From contig CABIXN010000001.1 in the NCBI GenBank assembly GCA_902362715.1, positions 667,548 through 731,547 of the forward strand: a stretch of DNA of 64,000 nucleotides, written 5' to 3'. Positions within the stretch are counted from its first letter, which is position 1. Each line of letters starts with the position of its first letter. The notes under the pieces are model-generated. The model did not search any database, had not been told where the DNA came from, and saw nothing but the letters and a program-made list of their open reading frames with translations. The translations under genes were made by a program, and so were the position numbers. Shown piece after piece: positions 9,168 to 18,900 of this stretch. This DNA comes from Lachnospiraceae bacterium (GTDB lineage: Bacteria; Bacillota; Clostridia; Lachnospirales; Lachnospiraceae).

Positions 9168-9962
9168 TTATTTTGTAATAATCTTTTTCGGACATTTTTC
9201 AGCACATGCACCACATCCGGTACATTTTGTCTGATCAATATGCGCAATGTTATTTTCAACTGTAACAGCGCCTGCTTCACATGCTTTCACACACATTCTG
9301 CACCCGATACATCCGACTTTACATACCTTCATCACATTTTTACCCACATCTTCTGAGTTACACTGTACGGCATGTTTTGCTTCATAAGGAATTAATTCGA
9401 TTAAGTTCTTCGGACATGCTTTGATACATTTTCCGCATGCTTTACATGCGTCTTTATCTACTCTGGCAATCCCATCTACAATGTGAACTGCATCGAAAGG
9501 ACAAGCTTTTACGCAGCTTCCAAAACCAAGACATCCATAATCGCAGGATTTTGGACCTCCGCTGGGCATAAATCCCATCATAGAACAATCTTCAATTCCA
9601 TAATAATCATAATTCTGTTTCGCAGATTCACAGGTACCCGCACATTTTACAAAAGCGGTCATGCGAACACTCTCCCCTGCGTCCTGCCCCATAATAGAAC
9701 CAATTGCAGCCGCAACGGGAGCACCTCCAACCGGGCAGGCATTTACTTCTGCTTCGCCTTTTACGATAGCGCCGGCCAGTCCGGAACAGCCTGCGTAACC
9801 ACAGCCGCCGCAGTTATTTCCCGGAAGTGCATCCAGAATTGCTTCTTCTCTTGGATCTACTTCTACTTTAAACTTTTCACCGGCAATCCCAAGGATGATA
9901 CCAATGACAATACCTACACCGCCAACTACTACAGCGGCGATAATAATTGCTTGAATATCCAT
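9168..9962 (-). CDS. rnfB: Rnf complex subunit B, iron-sulfur ferredoxin-like
   Basis: 264 aa, the electron entry subunit that takes electrons from ferredoxin. An N-terminal membrane helix (about 5-27) is followed by a [4Fe-4S] domain with CGGCGYAGCSG and a later Cys, then three further ferredoxin-type clusters: CLGFGSCVKACPFDA, CKACGKCIKACP, CIGCRMCVKACEAGA and CTGCGACAEKCP supply the cysteine ligands. AGGAGGGTG precedes the ATG. It is the last gene of the rnfCDGEAB operon and 12 nt separate it from rnfA. Length is within the clostridial range. Confidence 0.96.
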   Translation of the reverse strand: MDIQAIIIAAVVVGGVGIVIGIILGIAGEKFKVEVDPREEAILDALPGNNCGGCGYAGCSGLAGAIVKGEAEVNACPVGGAPVAAAIGSIMGQDAGESVRMTAFVKCAGTCESAKQNYDYYGIEDCSMMGFMPSGGPKSCDYGCLGFGSCVKACPFDAVHIVDGIARVDKDACKACGKCIKACPKNLIELIPYEAKHAVQCNSEDVGKNVMKVCKVGCIGCRMCVKACEAGAVTVENNIAHIDQTKCTGCGACAEKCPKKIITK

Positions 9963-9974
9963 TTGCGCACCCTC

Positions 9975-10550
9975 CTAAATGACTCCTGAAAATCCCATAA
10001 ATGCAATTGCCATCAGACCAGCTGTAACAAGTACAATTGCCGAGCCTTTAAATGGTGTCGGAATGTCGTTATATTCAATTTTTTCACGAATACCGGCCAT
10101 AATAACGATTGCAATGGTAAATCCAACTGCTGTAGCCAAACCGTTAATAGTACTAACTCCGATGCCATAGCCATACTGTACGTTATTTAATGCAACACCA
10201 AGTACTGCACAGTTTGTTGTAATCAGAGGTAAAAAGATACCAAGTGAATTATACAGCGGAGGCATTGATTTTTTCATAAACATTTCTACAAACTGTACCA
10301 GCGCTGCAATTACAAGAATAAATACAATGGTTCTTAAATAAACCAAATCAAAATTCTGCAGAATAAACTTGTCTAAAACACTTGTAATAAAGGATGCAAT
10401 TGTGATAACGAAAATAACCGCCATACCCATTCCGGCCGCAGTATTTACTTTTTTTGATACGCCGAAGAACGGACATAAGCCAAGGAACTGGCTCAGTACT
10501 ACGTTATTTACAATTGCAGAACCAATTGCAATTAAAATGACTTCTTTCAT
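9975..10550 (-). CDS. rnfA: Rnf complex subunit A, integral membrane
   Basis: 191 aa with six hydrophobic helices, a homologue of RnfE and NqrE. Diagnostic segments are NNVVLSQFLGLCPFFGVSKK near the N-terminus and LITTNCAVLGVAL in the middle, each carrying a cysteine thought to hold the membrane iron-sulfur centre shared with RnfE. AGGAGG lies upstream and the gene is 14 nt after rnfE. Confidence 0.96.
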   Translation of the reverse strand: MKEVILIAIGSAIVNNVVLSQFLGLCPFFGVSKKVNTAAGMGMAVIFVITIASFITSVLDKFILQNFDLVYLRTIVFILVIAALVQFVEMFMKKSMPPLYNSLGIFLPLITTNCAVLGVALNNVQYGYGIGVSTINGLATAVGFTIAIVIMAGIREKIEYNDIPTPFKGSAIVLVTAGLMAIAFMGFSGVI

Positions 10551-10564
10551 CTGAACCTTTCCTC

Positions 10565-11299
10565 CTATTCCTTCTCATCTGTTCCAACTGTAAATACACG
10601 GCCGTCACAGCTGTTGTTATGACATGCCGCACAATCTCCTGCCAGACATCCGCCGCCTTCTTTTACAGGCAGACCCTTTTTACGTCTGCTTTCTTTAAAC
10701 GCATTCTGAATGGCAATCAGCATTGCAAGAACAAAGAATGCTCCGGGAGCCAATACAAAGATAGTAATAGGTGTAAAACCGGGAGTTCCAGCGGCTGCAT
10801 CTGCCAATGGAAGAATTTGTTTTCCAAGAAGCTGTCCAGAACCAAGAATTTCACGAACTGCGCCAATACAGAACAAACCAACCGTAAATCCAAGTCCCAT
10901 ACCGATACCATCAAAGATTGACGGAATCACAGGATTTTTAGAAGCATAGCTTTCTGCACGCCCCAGAATAATACAGTTAACAACAATCAATGGAATATAA
11001 ATTCCAAGAGATGAATACAGGGACGGTACATATCCCTGAAGCAGGAACTGTACAATTGTTACAAGAGTCGCAACGATAACGATAAACGCCGGCACACGTG
11101 CACTGTCCGGAATAATTTTACGGAGCAGCGAAATTAAAAGGTTGGAAAATACCAATACTAATGTGGTGGAAAGTCCCATACCAATACCATTCATTGCAGA
11201 GGTAGTTACGGCCAGAGTCGGACACATACCTATCAGCATAACAAAAGTAGGGTTCTCTTTAATAATACCGTTTTGTATACGTTCAATACACTTATTCAT
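10565..11299 (-). CDS. rnfE: Rnf complex subunit E, integral membrane
   Basis: 244 aa, paralogue of RnfA with about six membrane helices. Motifs are NPTFVMLIGMCPTLAVTTS and PLIVVNCIILGRAE, placing the two conserved cysteines as in RnfA. The C-terminus has a hydrophilic Cys-rich extension (CLAGDCAACHNNSC) that could bind a metal; extensions of this kind occur in some clostridial RnfE proteins but I cannot assign a function. The gene overlaps rnfG by 8 nt, indicating translational coupling. Confidence 0.95.
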   Translation of the reverse strand: MNKCIERIQNGIIKENPTFVMLIGMCPTLAVTTSAMNGIGMGLSTTLVLVFSNLLISLLRKIIPDSARVPAFIVIVATLVTIVQFLLQGYVPSLYSSLGIYIPLIVVNCIILGRAESYASKNPVIPSIFDGIGMGLGFTVGLFCIGAVREILGSGQLLGKQILPLADAAAGTPGFTPITIFVLAPGAFFVLAMLIAIQNAFKESRRKKGLPVKEGGGCLAGDCAACHNNSCDGRVFTVGTDEKE

Positions 11300-11912
11300 T
11301 TAAAAGTTCCCCTCCTGTCGTTTCAAGTAATGATCTGAAATATGCAAGTCCGGCGTCCACACCGTTTGTTACAGCGCTGGATGTAATGGTAGCACCGCTG
11401 ATCGCATCAATTTCAGAATCGTCTGCAGAACCTGTTTTTGTAACTGTAAACTGTTCTACCTGTTTATCCTGGAACTGAGAGTAAAAAGATTCTTCTTTTG
11501 CTTTCATACCAAGACCGGCTGTTTCATTAATATCTGTAATGGAATAGCCGTTTAATGTTCCATCAAGCTGAACCCCGATGGAAAACTTAATGTCGCCTGC
11601 ATATCCGTCATGAGATACAACAGTAATTACATAACCAAGTAAAGAACCATCAGCTTCCACTGCCTGAACACAGTTTTCAATAGTATCGCCGTATCCATTG
11701 TCAGCTGCAATTTTAGTAGCCTCCTCGGAAGAAAAATCAGGAAGATCTTTAAATTCAGAAGCATTTTCGAATACAGTTTTATAGGCATTCTGCTGTGTTT
11801 CATAATTTACTTTTTCAATAGGTTCTTTAGTAACTCCATATACGGCACCAAGTCCCAAACCAGCAGCTACGGTAATTACACAAAGGATTAAAGCGTCTTT
11901 TATAATTTTCAC
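11292..11912 (-). CDS. rnfG: Rnf complex subunit G, covalent FMN carrier
   Basis: 206 aa. One N-terminal membrane helix (about 7-26) anchors an extracytoplasmic FMN-binding domain. The flavinylation motif DAISGAT places the FMN acceptor at Thr175. The start is GTG, preceded by GGAGGGG and overlapping the rnfD stop by one base. ApbE encoded at 513-1529 would attach the FMN. Electron flow in the family is RnfB to the RnfA/E cluster, then RnfG and RnfD, to RnfC and NAD+. Confidence 0.95.
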   Translation of the reverse strand: MKIIKDALILCVITVAAGLGLGAVYGVTKEPIEKVNYETQQNAYKTVFENASEFKDLPDFSSEEATKIAADNGYGDTIENCVQAVEADGSLLGYVITVVSHDGYAGDIKFSIGVQLDGTLNGYSITDINETAGLGMKAKEESFYSQFQDKQVEQFTVTKTGSADDSEIDAISGATITSSAVTNGVDAGLAYFRSLLETTGGELLNE

Positions 11913-12853
11913 TATTTTTCCCCTCCTTTACCGAATGGTTTTGGAATGGTTACTCTTTCAATCAATGGAACCAGTACGTTTGCAAAGATGATTGAGTAAG
12001 AACAGCCTTCTGCTGATGCTCCGAACATACGGAAAATACCAAGGAGGCATCCGCAGATAATACCGTACAGAATCTTTCCTCTTGGGGTAATCGGGGAAGT
12101 TACATAATCGGTTGCCATAAAGAAGGCTCCCAGAATCAGACCGCCGCCGCAGATTTCCTGTACAACAAAAGGTACAAGATCGCCGGATGTTAAATGTCCG
12201 CCAAATAAAATAATAAATACAGCAAATGTAAGTATGTAAGTTCCCGGAATTCTAAGATCAATAACACCCATGAGAATCAGGAAAATTGCACCAATCAGCA
12301 GGGCAATTACAGAAGTCTCACCGATAGTACCGGCAATCCGTCCTGTGAGCATAGCCATGCTGTCGCTGTATAACTCTCCGCCTTTAATGATTGCCAGAGG
12401 AGTTGCTCCTGTGGCACCGTCAAAGGTAAAGCTTGTCATTGGACCTGTAAAGGCAAGAAGCAAAAAGCATCTTGCACCAAGAGCCGGGTTCATAAAGTTC
12501 TGGCCAAGTCCGCCAAAAAGCATTTTTACTACTACAATTGCAAATCCGCCGCCTACAATAGCCATCCAGTAAGGAATCGTATGAGACAGGTTCAAAGCCA
12601 GCAGCAGGCCGGTAACAACACAGCTTAAATCACCGATTGTCTGTTTTTTATGTCTGATTTTGTTAAATACCCATTCAGAAACCATACAGCTGGCAATTGT
12701 AACAACAATGATGCCTAAGGCTCTGGGGCCGAAATTATAAATACCAAAGACAGTAGCCGGCAGCAATGCAATAATTACATAAAGCATAATTCTGCTTGTA
12801 CTTGCCTTGGATCTTATATGTGGTGATGAAGCAACATTATATAAATCACTCAC
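11912..12853 (-). CDS. rnfD: Rnf complex subunit D, covalent FMN, ion channel
   Basis: 313 aa with about nine to ten membrane helices, NqrB family. The motif DGATGAT positions the covalently bound FMN at Thr151, in the loop that follows GPMTSFTF. GQNFMNPALGARCFLL and ATDYVTSPITPRGK are further conserved segments. The start is GTG, 27 nt after rnfC, with AGAGGTGG upstream. Together with RnfG it offers two ApbE targets. The coupling ion, Na+ or H+, cannot be read from these motifs with certainty. Confidence 0.95.
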   Translation of the reverse strand: MSDLYNVASSPHIRSKASTSRIMLYVIIALLPATVFGIYNFGPRALGIIVVTIASCMVSEWVFNKIRHKKQTIGDLSCVVTGLLLALNLSHTIPYWMAIVGGGFAIVVVKMLFGGLGQNFMNPALGARCFLLLAFTGPMTSFTFDGATGATPLAIIKGGELYSDSMAMLTGRIAGTIGETSVIALLIGAIFLILMGVIDLRIPGTYILTFAVFIILFGGHLTSGDLVPFVVQEICGGGLILGAFFMATDYVTSPITPRGKILYGIICGCLLGIFRMFGASAEGCSYSIIFANVLVPLIERVTIPKPFGKGGEK

Positions 12854-12879
12854 AATAGTCCACCTCTTTCTAACGTATA

Positions 12880-14199
12880 TTATTTTTTCCGTCTATTTGC
12901 AAGAATTGTTCTTCTCATAGATTTAATTGCCTGTGCCAGACTTCGCTTTGCAGGACATGTGAAACTGCAGCTTCCGCATTCCACACATTCCATACCGTTC
13001 CATTTTTCAAACATTTCTTCATCATAATTTTCTGCATAATCAGCTAATCTGGATGGAACAATTCTGGATGGACAGGCTTCCACACAACGGCCGCAGTTAA
13101 TGCAGGCGGTTGTTTCGCTTGCAGCAACATCATCTTTGGCCAGCGCCAGCAAAGCAGAGCTTGTCTTTGTGGCAGGTACATCCAGTCCAAACATGGCAAA
13201 TCCCATCATAGGACCTCCGGAAATCACCTTTTCAGGCTGAACTTTAAATCCGCCTGCCGCTTCTACCAGCTCAGCAAAATTCGTTCCGATACATGCGCGG
13301 AAATTCTGAGGATCTGCTACCGCATCACCTGTAATGGTAATGATTCTTTCCATTAACGGTTTTCCAAGTTTTACAGCATGATAAATTGCAACAATTGTAT
13401 CCACGTTATCTACAATACATCCGGCATCAGCAGGAAGCATTGTGGAATTAATGGCACGGCCTGTTGCAGCATAAATCAGCTGACGCTCAGAACCTTGAGG
13501 ATACTTCGTTTTTAATGCCTTTACTTCCATGCGTGGTTCATCTTTCACCATTTCAGATAACTTCGCAATGCAATCCGGTTTATTATCTTCGATACCGAAG
13601 ATTCCTTTTGCGTTATCAAACAGTGAAAGAATAATGCGCATACCTTCTACCAGTTTTTCAGGCTCTTCCAGCATACGGCGGTAATCTGATGTAAGATAAG
13701 GTTCACATTCTGCACAGTTTGCAATAATGTAATCAATCTTTTCAGGTTCTTTGGGTGATAGTTTCACATGAGTCGGGAAACCGGCTCCACCCATACCAAC
13801 AATCCCCGCATTCTGAATCCGCTTAATAATATCTTCTTTCGCTAAAGATGCCGTATCTTCCGTGGGCTGATACGCAGCCTCACTGAACTCTCCGTCATTT
13901 TCAACAACAATAGCGTTTACCATGTCTCCCACTGCAACTCTTCGCGGTTCAATTGCTTTTACTGTACCCGAAGCACTTGCGTAAATCGGAGCAGACACGA
14001 AACCACCGGCTTCTGCAATCATCTGACCTCTTAATACCTTGTCCCCAACTGCAACAATCGGTTTCGCCGGCGCACCAATATGCTGAGACAACGGATAAAC
14101 CAAATCTCCCTTGGGTAAAAATTCCCGAATCGGCTTATCTTTAGACAGTTCTTTTCCATCGTAAGGATGGACACCGCCCTTGAAAGTACATAAACCCAT
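12880..14199 (-). CDS. rnfC: Rnf complex subunit C, NADH-binding
   Basis: 439 aa from the ATG at 14199. A 23-codon upstream extension is rejected because AGAAGGG sits 9 nt before this ATG. The peripheral subunit exchanges electrons with NAD+/NADH. Visible are the N-terminal FKGGVHPYDGKE, the nucleotide/FMN region GMGGAGFPTHVK and ANCAECEPYLTSDYR, and two C-terminal [4Fe-4S] clusters (CINCGRCVEACP and CVECGSCSFTCPAKR). It is the first gene of the operon, transcribed from the promoter at 14255-14284. Confidence 0.96.
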   Translation of the reverse strand: MGLCTFKGGVHPYDGKELSKDKPIREFLPKGDLVYPLSQHIGAPAKPIVAVGDKVLRGQMIAEAGGFVSAPIYASASGTVKAIEPRRVAVGDMVNAIVVENDGEFSEAAYQPTEDTASLAKEDIIKRIQNAGIVGMGGAGFPTHVKLSPKEPEKIDYIIANCAECEPYLTSDYRRMLEEPEKLVEGMRIILSLFDNAKGIFGIEDNKPDCIAKLSEMVKDEPRMEVKALKTKYPQGSERQLIYAATGRAINSTMLPADAGCIVDNVDTIVAIYHAVKLGKPLMERIITITGDAVADPQNFRACIGTNFAELVEAAGGFKVQPEKVISGGPMMGFAMFGLDVPATKTSSALLALAKDDVAASETTACINCGRCVEACPSRIVPSRLADYAENYDEEMFEKWNGMECVECGSCSFTCPAKRSLAQAIKSMRRTILANRRKK

Positions 14200-14254
14200 A
14201 TTCTGTGCCCTTCTTTCTTTTTTACTAATGGTTTGCCCATAAAAATTCCAATCT

Positions 14255-14284
14255 ATTATATCATACAATGTAAACCAATAACAA
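14255..14284 (-). promoter_or_regulatory. promoter of the rnf operon
   Basis: On the minus strand an extended -10 element TGATATAAT (TATAAT at 14255-14260) is preceded at 18 bp by TTGTTA (14279-14284). The predicted start near 14248 leaves a leader of about 50 nt before rnfC. No operator palindrome is obvious within it. Confidence 0.7.
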
Positions 14285-14318
14285 AAAAATCGAGTATTTT
14301 TTTAGATACAAGCCATGC

Positions 14319-14390
14319 AATTTCAAAAGGAGCAGACCCTGCAGGCAAAGAACTAGTTCTTGGCAGGCAGGAGCTGATTCTTTTGAAATT
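14319..14390. repeat. 72-bp near-perfect palindrome
   Basis: The outer arms AATTTCAAAAG and CTTTTGAAATT (11 bp, perfect) are centred exactly on the 14-bp perfect palindrome AAGAACTAGTTCTT at 14348-14361. The segments between are partly complementary (CCTGCAGGCAAAG against the reverse of TTCTTGGCAGGCAGG). It lies between the rnf promoter and the repeat nest, upstream of both divergent genes. It could be a small palindromic mobile element (MITE-like) or a long hairpin; no coding capacity is credible. Confidence 0.75.
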
Positions 14391-14406
14391 ATACGGCGAC
14401 AGCCGT

Positions 14407-14637
14407 AAAGCGAAAAATCTTTGATTTTGAGCTTGGGCATGGCGTAAGCCAGGCAAAGCTTGAGCATGGCGTAAGCCAGGCAAAGCTTGAGCAGGGCGCA
14501 GCCAGGCAAAGCTTGAGCAGGGCGCAAGCCAGGCAAAGCACTAAAGCGAAAAATCTCTGATTTTGAGCTTGGGCATGGCGCAGGCAAAAGGAAAGCTTTG
14601 AGCAGGGCGCGGCCAGGGGAAAGCTTTAATTTTAAGC
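14407..14637. repeat. intergenic repeat nest: two palindromic modules and ~27-bp tandem repeats
   Basis: Two copies of a module reading GCGAAAAATCT-n-TGATTTTGAGC then TTGGGCATGGCG start at about 14409 and 14545. Between and after them are about three tandem copies of a 26-27 bp unit (AAAGCTTGAGCATGGCG then TAAGCCAGGC, with small changes) at about 14455-14540 and one diverged copy at about 14592-14637. The unit looks like a shortened form of the module end. The module is clearly related, in reverse orientation, to the 44-bp repeats at 46883-47014. The only open frames here are repeat artefacts. Together with the palindrome before it this fills the 488-bp gap between rnfC and the next gene. Confidence 0.85.
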
Positions 14638-14687
14638 TTGTACCTGATATCATTTCTGGATTATACTTTAACTATGAGGTAATAAAC

Positions 14688-15884
14688 ATGAAAGAAATTA
14701 TAACAAGAATAACATTAACTTCAGATCAGGTCTCTTTTCTTCCACTGATACCGGATAAAACCCTGTTTGCAGATATTGAGACCACCGGTCTTTCTTCTGC
14801 AAAAGATCAGATTTACTGTATCGGAACTTCTTATATTGAAACTTTTGATACGCAGACTTCTAATGCAATAACTTCTAATACACAAACACTTTATACCAAA
14901 ACAGCCGATTATGTTATCTGTCAGCTGTTTGCAGAAAGCACAGAGGAGGAACCCCTGATACTCCAGAAGTTTCTGGTTCTTCTAAAGGACAGACAAATTG
15001 AAACTTTACTGACCTTTAATGGCGCTTCCTTTGATCTCCCCTTTCTGAAAAAGCGATGCGAAAGCTTTTCTCTTAACTTTAACCCGGCATTATTTCTGCA
15101 TATTGATTTATATCAGGAAGCCAGATTCTGCCAGCCGCTTTTAGGCTTCACAGGTTTAAAGCAAAAACAGATTGAAGCATTTTTTCACGCTGATCGGAAA
15201 GATGAGTATTCCGGCAAAGAATTGATTGAGGTTTACCGTCAGTATCTGAAAGAACCAAAGGAGGAACTGCTGCATCTGCTTTTACTTCATAATCTAGATG
15301 ACATGAAGGGAATGTATGAACTCTTATCCATCCGGTGTTATTTAAAGTTTCTTCAAGGTAACTTTCAGATAAAAAAAGCAGAACTGGAATCTGATATTGA
15401 TTATGAAGGAAATCAAAAGTTATATCTTACACTTCAGCTTGATCTTTATTCTATGCTGCCTAGAAATATTACACTAATCAAACCGGATATCCAGATCCTT
15501 TTAAAGAAAAACCGGGGACTTATCCGAATTCCGGTATTATCTGCTGCTTTAAAGTATTTTCTAAAGGACTTTAAAAACTATTATTATCTTCCAGAAGAAG
15601 ATACTGTAATACACAAGAGCGTTGGACAATATGTTGATTCCGGATATAAGATTCCTGCCTGCAAAGAAAACTGCTGTCTGAAAAAAGAAGGATATTTTAT
15701 ACGGCTGATCCATGCAGGTAATCTCCCGTATTTTCAGGAACATTATAAAAGCAAAAACTTTTATTTTGATGTCAGTGATTTACAGCCATTTCCCGGCCGG
15801 CCATTCAAACAGAAAAAAGATCTGATGCAGAATCTTTCTGCTGTTTTATCAGATTATCTGAAGCATTTAAAAAAGCTTGTCTGA
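14688..15884 (+). CDS. RNase H-like exonuclease domain protein (YprB type)
   Basis: 398 aa from the ATG at 14688, chosen because GAGGT lies 8 nt upstream; a 30-codon longer frame would reach into the repeats. The N-terminal half is a DEDD-type 3'-5' exonuclease fold: LFADIETTGLS gives Asp29 and Glu31, TFNGASFDLPFL the second motif, and HNLDDMKGMYELL the third, where an Asp ends the metal site. This pattern matches the YprB ribonuclease-H-like family. The C-terminal half is not recognised. The substrate is unknown. Alone on the plus strand and convergent with the STAND gene. Confidence 0.8.
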   Translation: MKEIITRITLTSDQVSFLPLIPDKTLFADIETTGLSSAKDQIYCIGTSYIETFDTQTSNAITSNTQTLYTKTADYVICQLFAESTEEEPLILQKFLVLLKDRQIETLLTFNGASFDLPFLKKRCESFSLNFNPALFLHIDLYQEARFCQPLLGFTGLKQKQIEAFFHADRKDEYSGKELIEVYRQYLKEPKEELLHLLLLHNLDDMKGMYELLSIRCYLKFLQGNFQIKKAELESDIDYEGNQKLYLTLQLDLYSMLPRNITLIKPDIQILLKKNRGLIRIPVLSAALKYFLKDFKNYYYLPEEDTVIHKSVGQYVDSGYKIPACKENCCLKKEGYFIRLIHAGNLPYFQEHYKSKNFYFDVSDLQPFPGRPFKQKKDLMQNLSAVLSDYLKHLKKLV

Positions 15885-15899
15885 CTTACAGACAAAACA

Positions 15900-15956
15900 G
15901 GCGCCTGCACAGGACAAAGATTTCTTTTTACTATTGTCCGGCAGACGCCCATTTTT
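15900..15956. terminator. bidirectional terminator between convergent genes
   Basis: Arms at 15900-15917 (GGCGCCTGCACAGGACAA) and 15934-15949 (TTGTCCGGCAGACGCC) form a long stem with one or two mismatches. A T run follows on the plus strand (15951-15955) and a shorter one on the minus strand. It separates the exonuclease from the STAND gene. Confidence 0.75.
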
Positions 15957-18900
15957 ACTCCTGATCTGTGTTTAGTTTTTCAAGTGCTGATTTAAACATG
16001 TCTATCCATTGATCATATTTCTTTTCCGGCCTTTCTTCTGCCATCTTTCTTGTAACAGTTAATAGAAGCTTCAGGTTTACTTTTTTCGATTCAGCCGTAA
16101 CATAAGGATGCTCTGTAAGCCTAGACAACGCCGTAACAAAATCCTCATAAGCATTATAAGTTCCCCCTGCACAGTTTTCTTTGGCTATCCCAACAGCTTC
16201 CTGGAACAGCTCCAAAGCCTTCCCTTCCCAGTCCTGCCCTCCGCTAAAACAGCGGTACAGATCTCCGGTTCGAATACAATCACGCAAAAGATCCTGTCTG
16301 CTTTCCAGCGTTCCCAGATCTTCTGCCAGTGCCCGGCTGATTTCAAGAGACTTCTCCTGCATTCTAATGGTCTCCTCCGCCTCTACGAAACCACGTTCTA
16401 AAAATATGTGCCTTGCCAGATGCTGTGCACAGATTCCTATATTCTCCAGACTGTCTTTTGTCTTTCTGATCTGATGAAGTTTTTCAAAAATATCATAAGC
16501 CTTCCGGCACGCTTCCAGGGATTTTTTCAGGTTATCCTCACTATCAGCACAGCTATAATAACTGCTGCCCAATTTAAGATAGGAATATCCAAGGTTTTCC
16601 AGACTATTTAATGTATGCAGCTCCTTTTCTAGTTCTATGGAAATTTCCAGGTCCTTTTCTCCCCAGATAACAGCCTGTCTGAAATCTTCTTCACTGCCCA
16701 GGTCATCAAAACATCCGGCAAGCAGGTTGCAGCATTCACCAAGTTTCTGTCTGCTGTCTGCTGTCTTTAACTCCTCTGACAGTTTCCGAAATATCTTTTC
16801 TGACAAAAAAGCGTTTCTGACAGCTTCCCTTATATTTTTTTCTCCGCCCATCTGGCGCAGAAGCAGGCCCATAGCCATATAGCTTTGTGCAAGGGAGTTT
16901 TCACTGGCTGCAGTTTTCAATTCCTTATTTAATTGTTCTGAAAGCTTAAGGTCCATCCCAAGGTAAACAAGAGCCTTCTCATAATATTCTTCTTCCTGAT
17001 ACAGCCGGTATGCTTTTCCAAGACTATAACAAATAGCAGACAGCTGTCTGCGGCTGCCGGATGTTTTTAATTCCTCTGCCAGTATTTTTCTGATGGTATA
17101 TGCTTTCTCATACAGCTCCACTGCCAAATCCAGTTCCTTTTGAGATTTATTTTCTATGTAGAGATTTCCCAGGCTGATATATGCAATGGCAAGGGATTTA
17201 CGGGCACCTGCAGATGCCTTTATATCTGCCAGCCTTTCCCGGATCCGGCAGACCTCCTGATACAGAAAAACAGCCTTTTCCTGATCTTTTCTGGTCTTTT
17301 TTAAAGAATACGCACCAGCCAGATTCCGCATACAATTACTTAATCGTCTTTTACTTTCTAAAGATGCTTCCTCTTCATCCAGTTTTTGCTGCATCTCATA
17401 CGCCTGCTGATAACAGGAAAGAGCTTTTTTCTGGCAGAGCTCCCCGTCTAGAGTTTCATAAACTGCACCAAGGGAATTTAGTGCCAGTACGAATGCCGTC
17501 TGATGCTTTGCCGAAGGATCCGTCTGCACTATTTTTTCCCGCAGATATACAGCTTCCTTCCGAAATGCCAAAGCTTTCTGCAGATCTTCTTCCCCCTGCA
17601 ATTCCTCATAAATATCCGCAAGATGGCCATAATCAACGGAAAGATCCTGCCTGCGTTCATTTGTTTCTTCTGCTTCTAACAGTTCCTTGCTAATAGAGAA
17701 TGCATGCTCATACAATGTTTTTGCCCGTAACAGATGTTCTCTGTCCTCATACTGCATACAAATATTCGCAACTTTTTCATAACAAACACTTAATTGTCTT
17801 TTATTATCCGGCTTAGGAAAACGTGCGGCCAGCTGTTCCATATAATTTTTGTTTTCTATCTGCACCCCCTCGCTTACTCTTAACTCCTCTAGCGAATCAG
17901 AAAATGAAAGTCTGTATTCCCGGCTGATAAAATAGCTGAACTCTGCCTTTACGTCATAATCCGCTCCACTTTTCAGCAGCTCTGTCAGCCAATTTCCTCC
18001 ATCCTCCATGGACACCTCTTTTAAATCCCTGGCTGCTGCCTGACGAAGAGGGCTGTCTATTTCGCTATGCTGTATACCAAAAACCCCATAAGCTTTATCA
18101 TCCGCCCGGATACAGTGATACATCCATTCGCCGGTTCTGACTGATTCTTCTTTCGGCAGCTGTATCAGGCACCTTAGTATACGGTTGTGCATTTCTTTTA
18201 TGTCTGTACACTGCTGCAAAAATCCTTCCCGGAGACTCTTATGGGAAAAATCGTATCTACCATCTTCACGTATGATAAAAAAGCTGTGCATATATTTCAC
18301 AAATCTGGAGAAATCCAGATGATTCCACATAACACCTGTCATTTCTGCAAGTTTTGAAAGCTCCTGCTCTCTGAGTCCGTGCCTGGAAACCGCTATATAG
18401 GAAGCAGCCATTTTTACAAGATTCCCTCCAATTCTTTCAGAAGCAGTATGAAGAAGCTTTACACAGATTTTTTCCAGCTCTTTTGGCATTGCATCCACAA
18501 TCCGGATCTGATGTTCTGTAATGGCCTCCATTCCGTCTCCCCGGGCTGTAATCTCATCAAAATCTTCTTTATTCATCATCAACAGACGGGAAACCATTAA
18601 ATTTAAGTACAGTGGAGACGCTGAGCCTTTTTTTTGCAGAATATGAGAAACTACAGCATCCGAAAGTTCTCTGCCTGCATATCGGGCCATTCCTGCCAGC
18701 ATCTGGGCTTTTTCTGCCTCCTGTAAAATCCCCGCCTGATGTATGGCCTCCTCCTCTACTCTGGGAAGCGCAACGGTATCCAGACAGGAAATAATAATCT
18801 TAAACTTTTCAGATAAATTTCCCGGAATAAACAACAGCTCATCTCTGATTTCATCCTTTGGAAGCTGATCAATGCCGTCCAGCAAAACAGTCAGCTCCTG

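Noticed and set aside
9005..9280. N-terminal 92-codon extension of the GT2-GtrA glycosyltransferase
   Set aside because: It would overlap rnfB by more than 100 nt and run through the rnf terminator; the ATG at 9004 has a good Shine-Dalgarno and starts the GT2 fold.
9483..9989. 168-aa plus-strand frame opposite rnfB
   Set aside because: It is antisense to a strongly conserved Cys-rich subunit and has no start signal.
14407..14637. Possible CRISPR array
   Set aside because: Units are contiguous or separated by related sequence, with no unique spacers of constant length and no cas genes in the window.
14261..14653. 130-aa minus-strand frame and shorter frames across the repeat nest
   Set aside because: They follow the 27-bp repeat unit, have no ribosome binding site and no protein-like composition.
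14200..14687. Riboswitch upstream of rnfC or the exonuclease
   Set aside because: No conserved aptamer pattern could be recognised; the structure there is explained by repeats.
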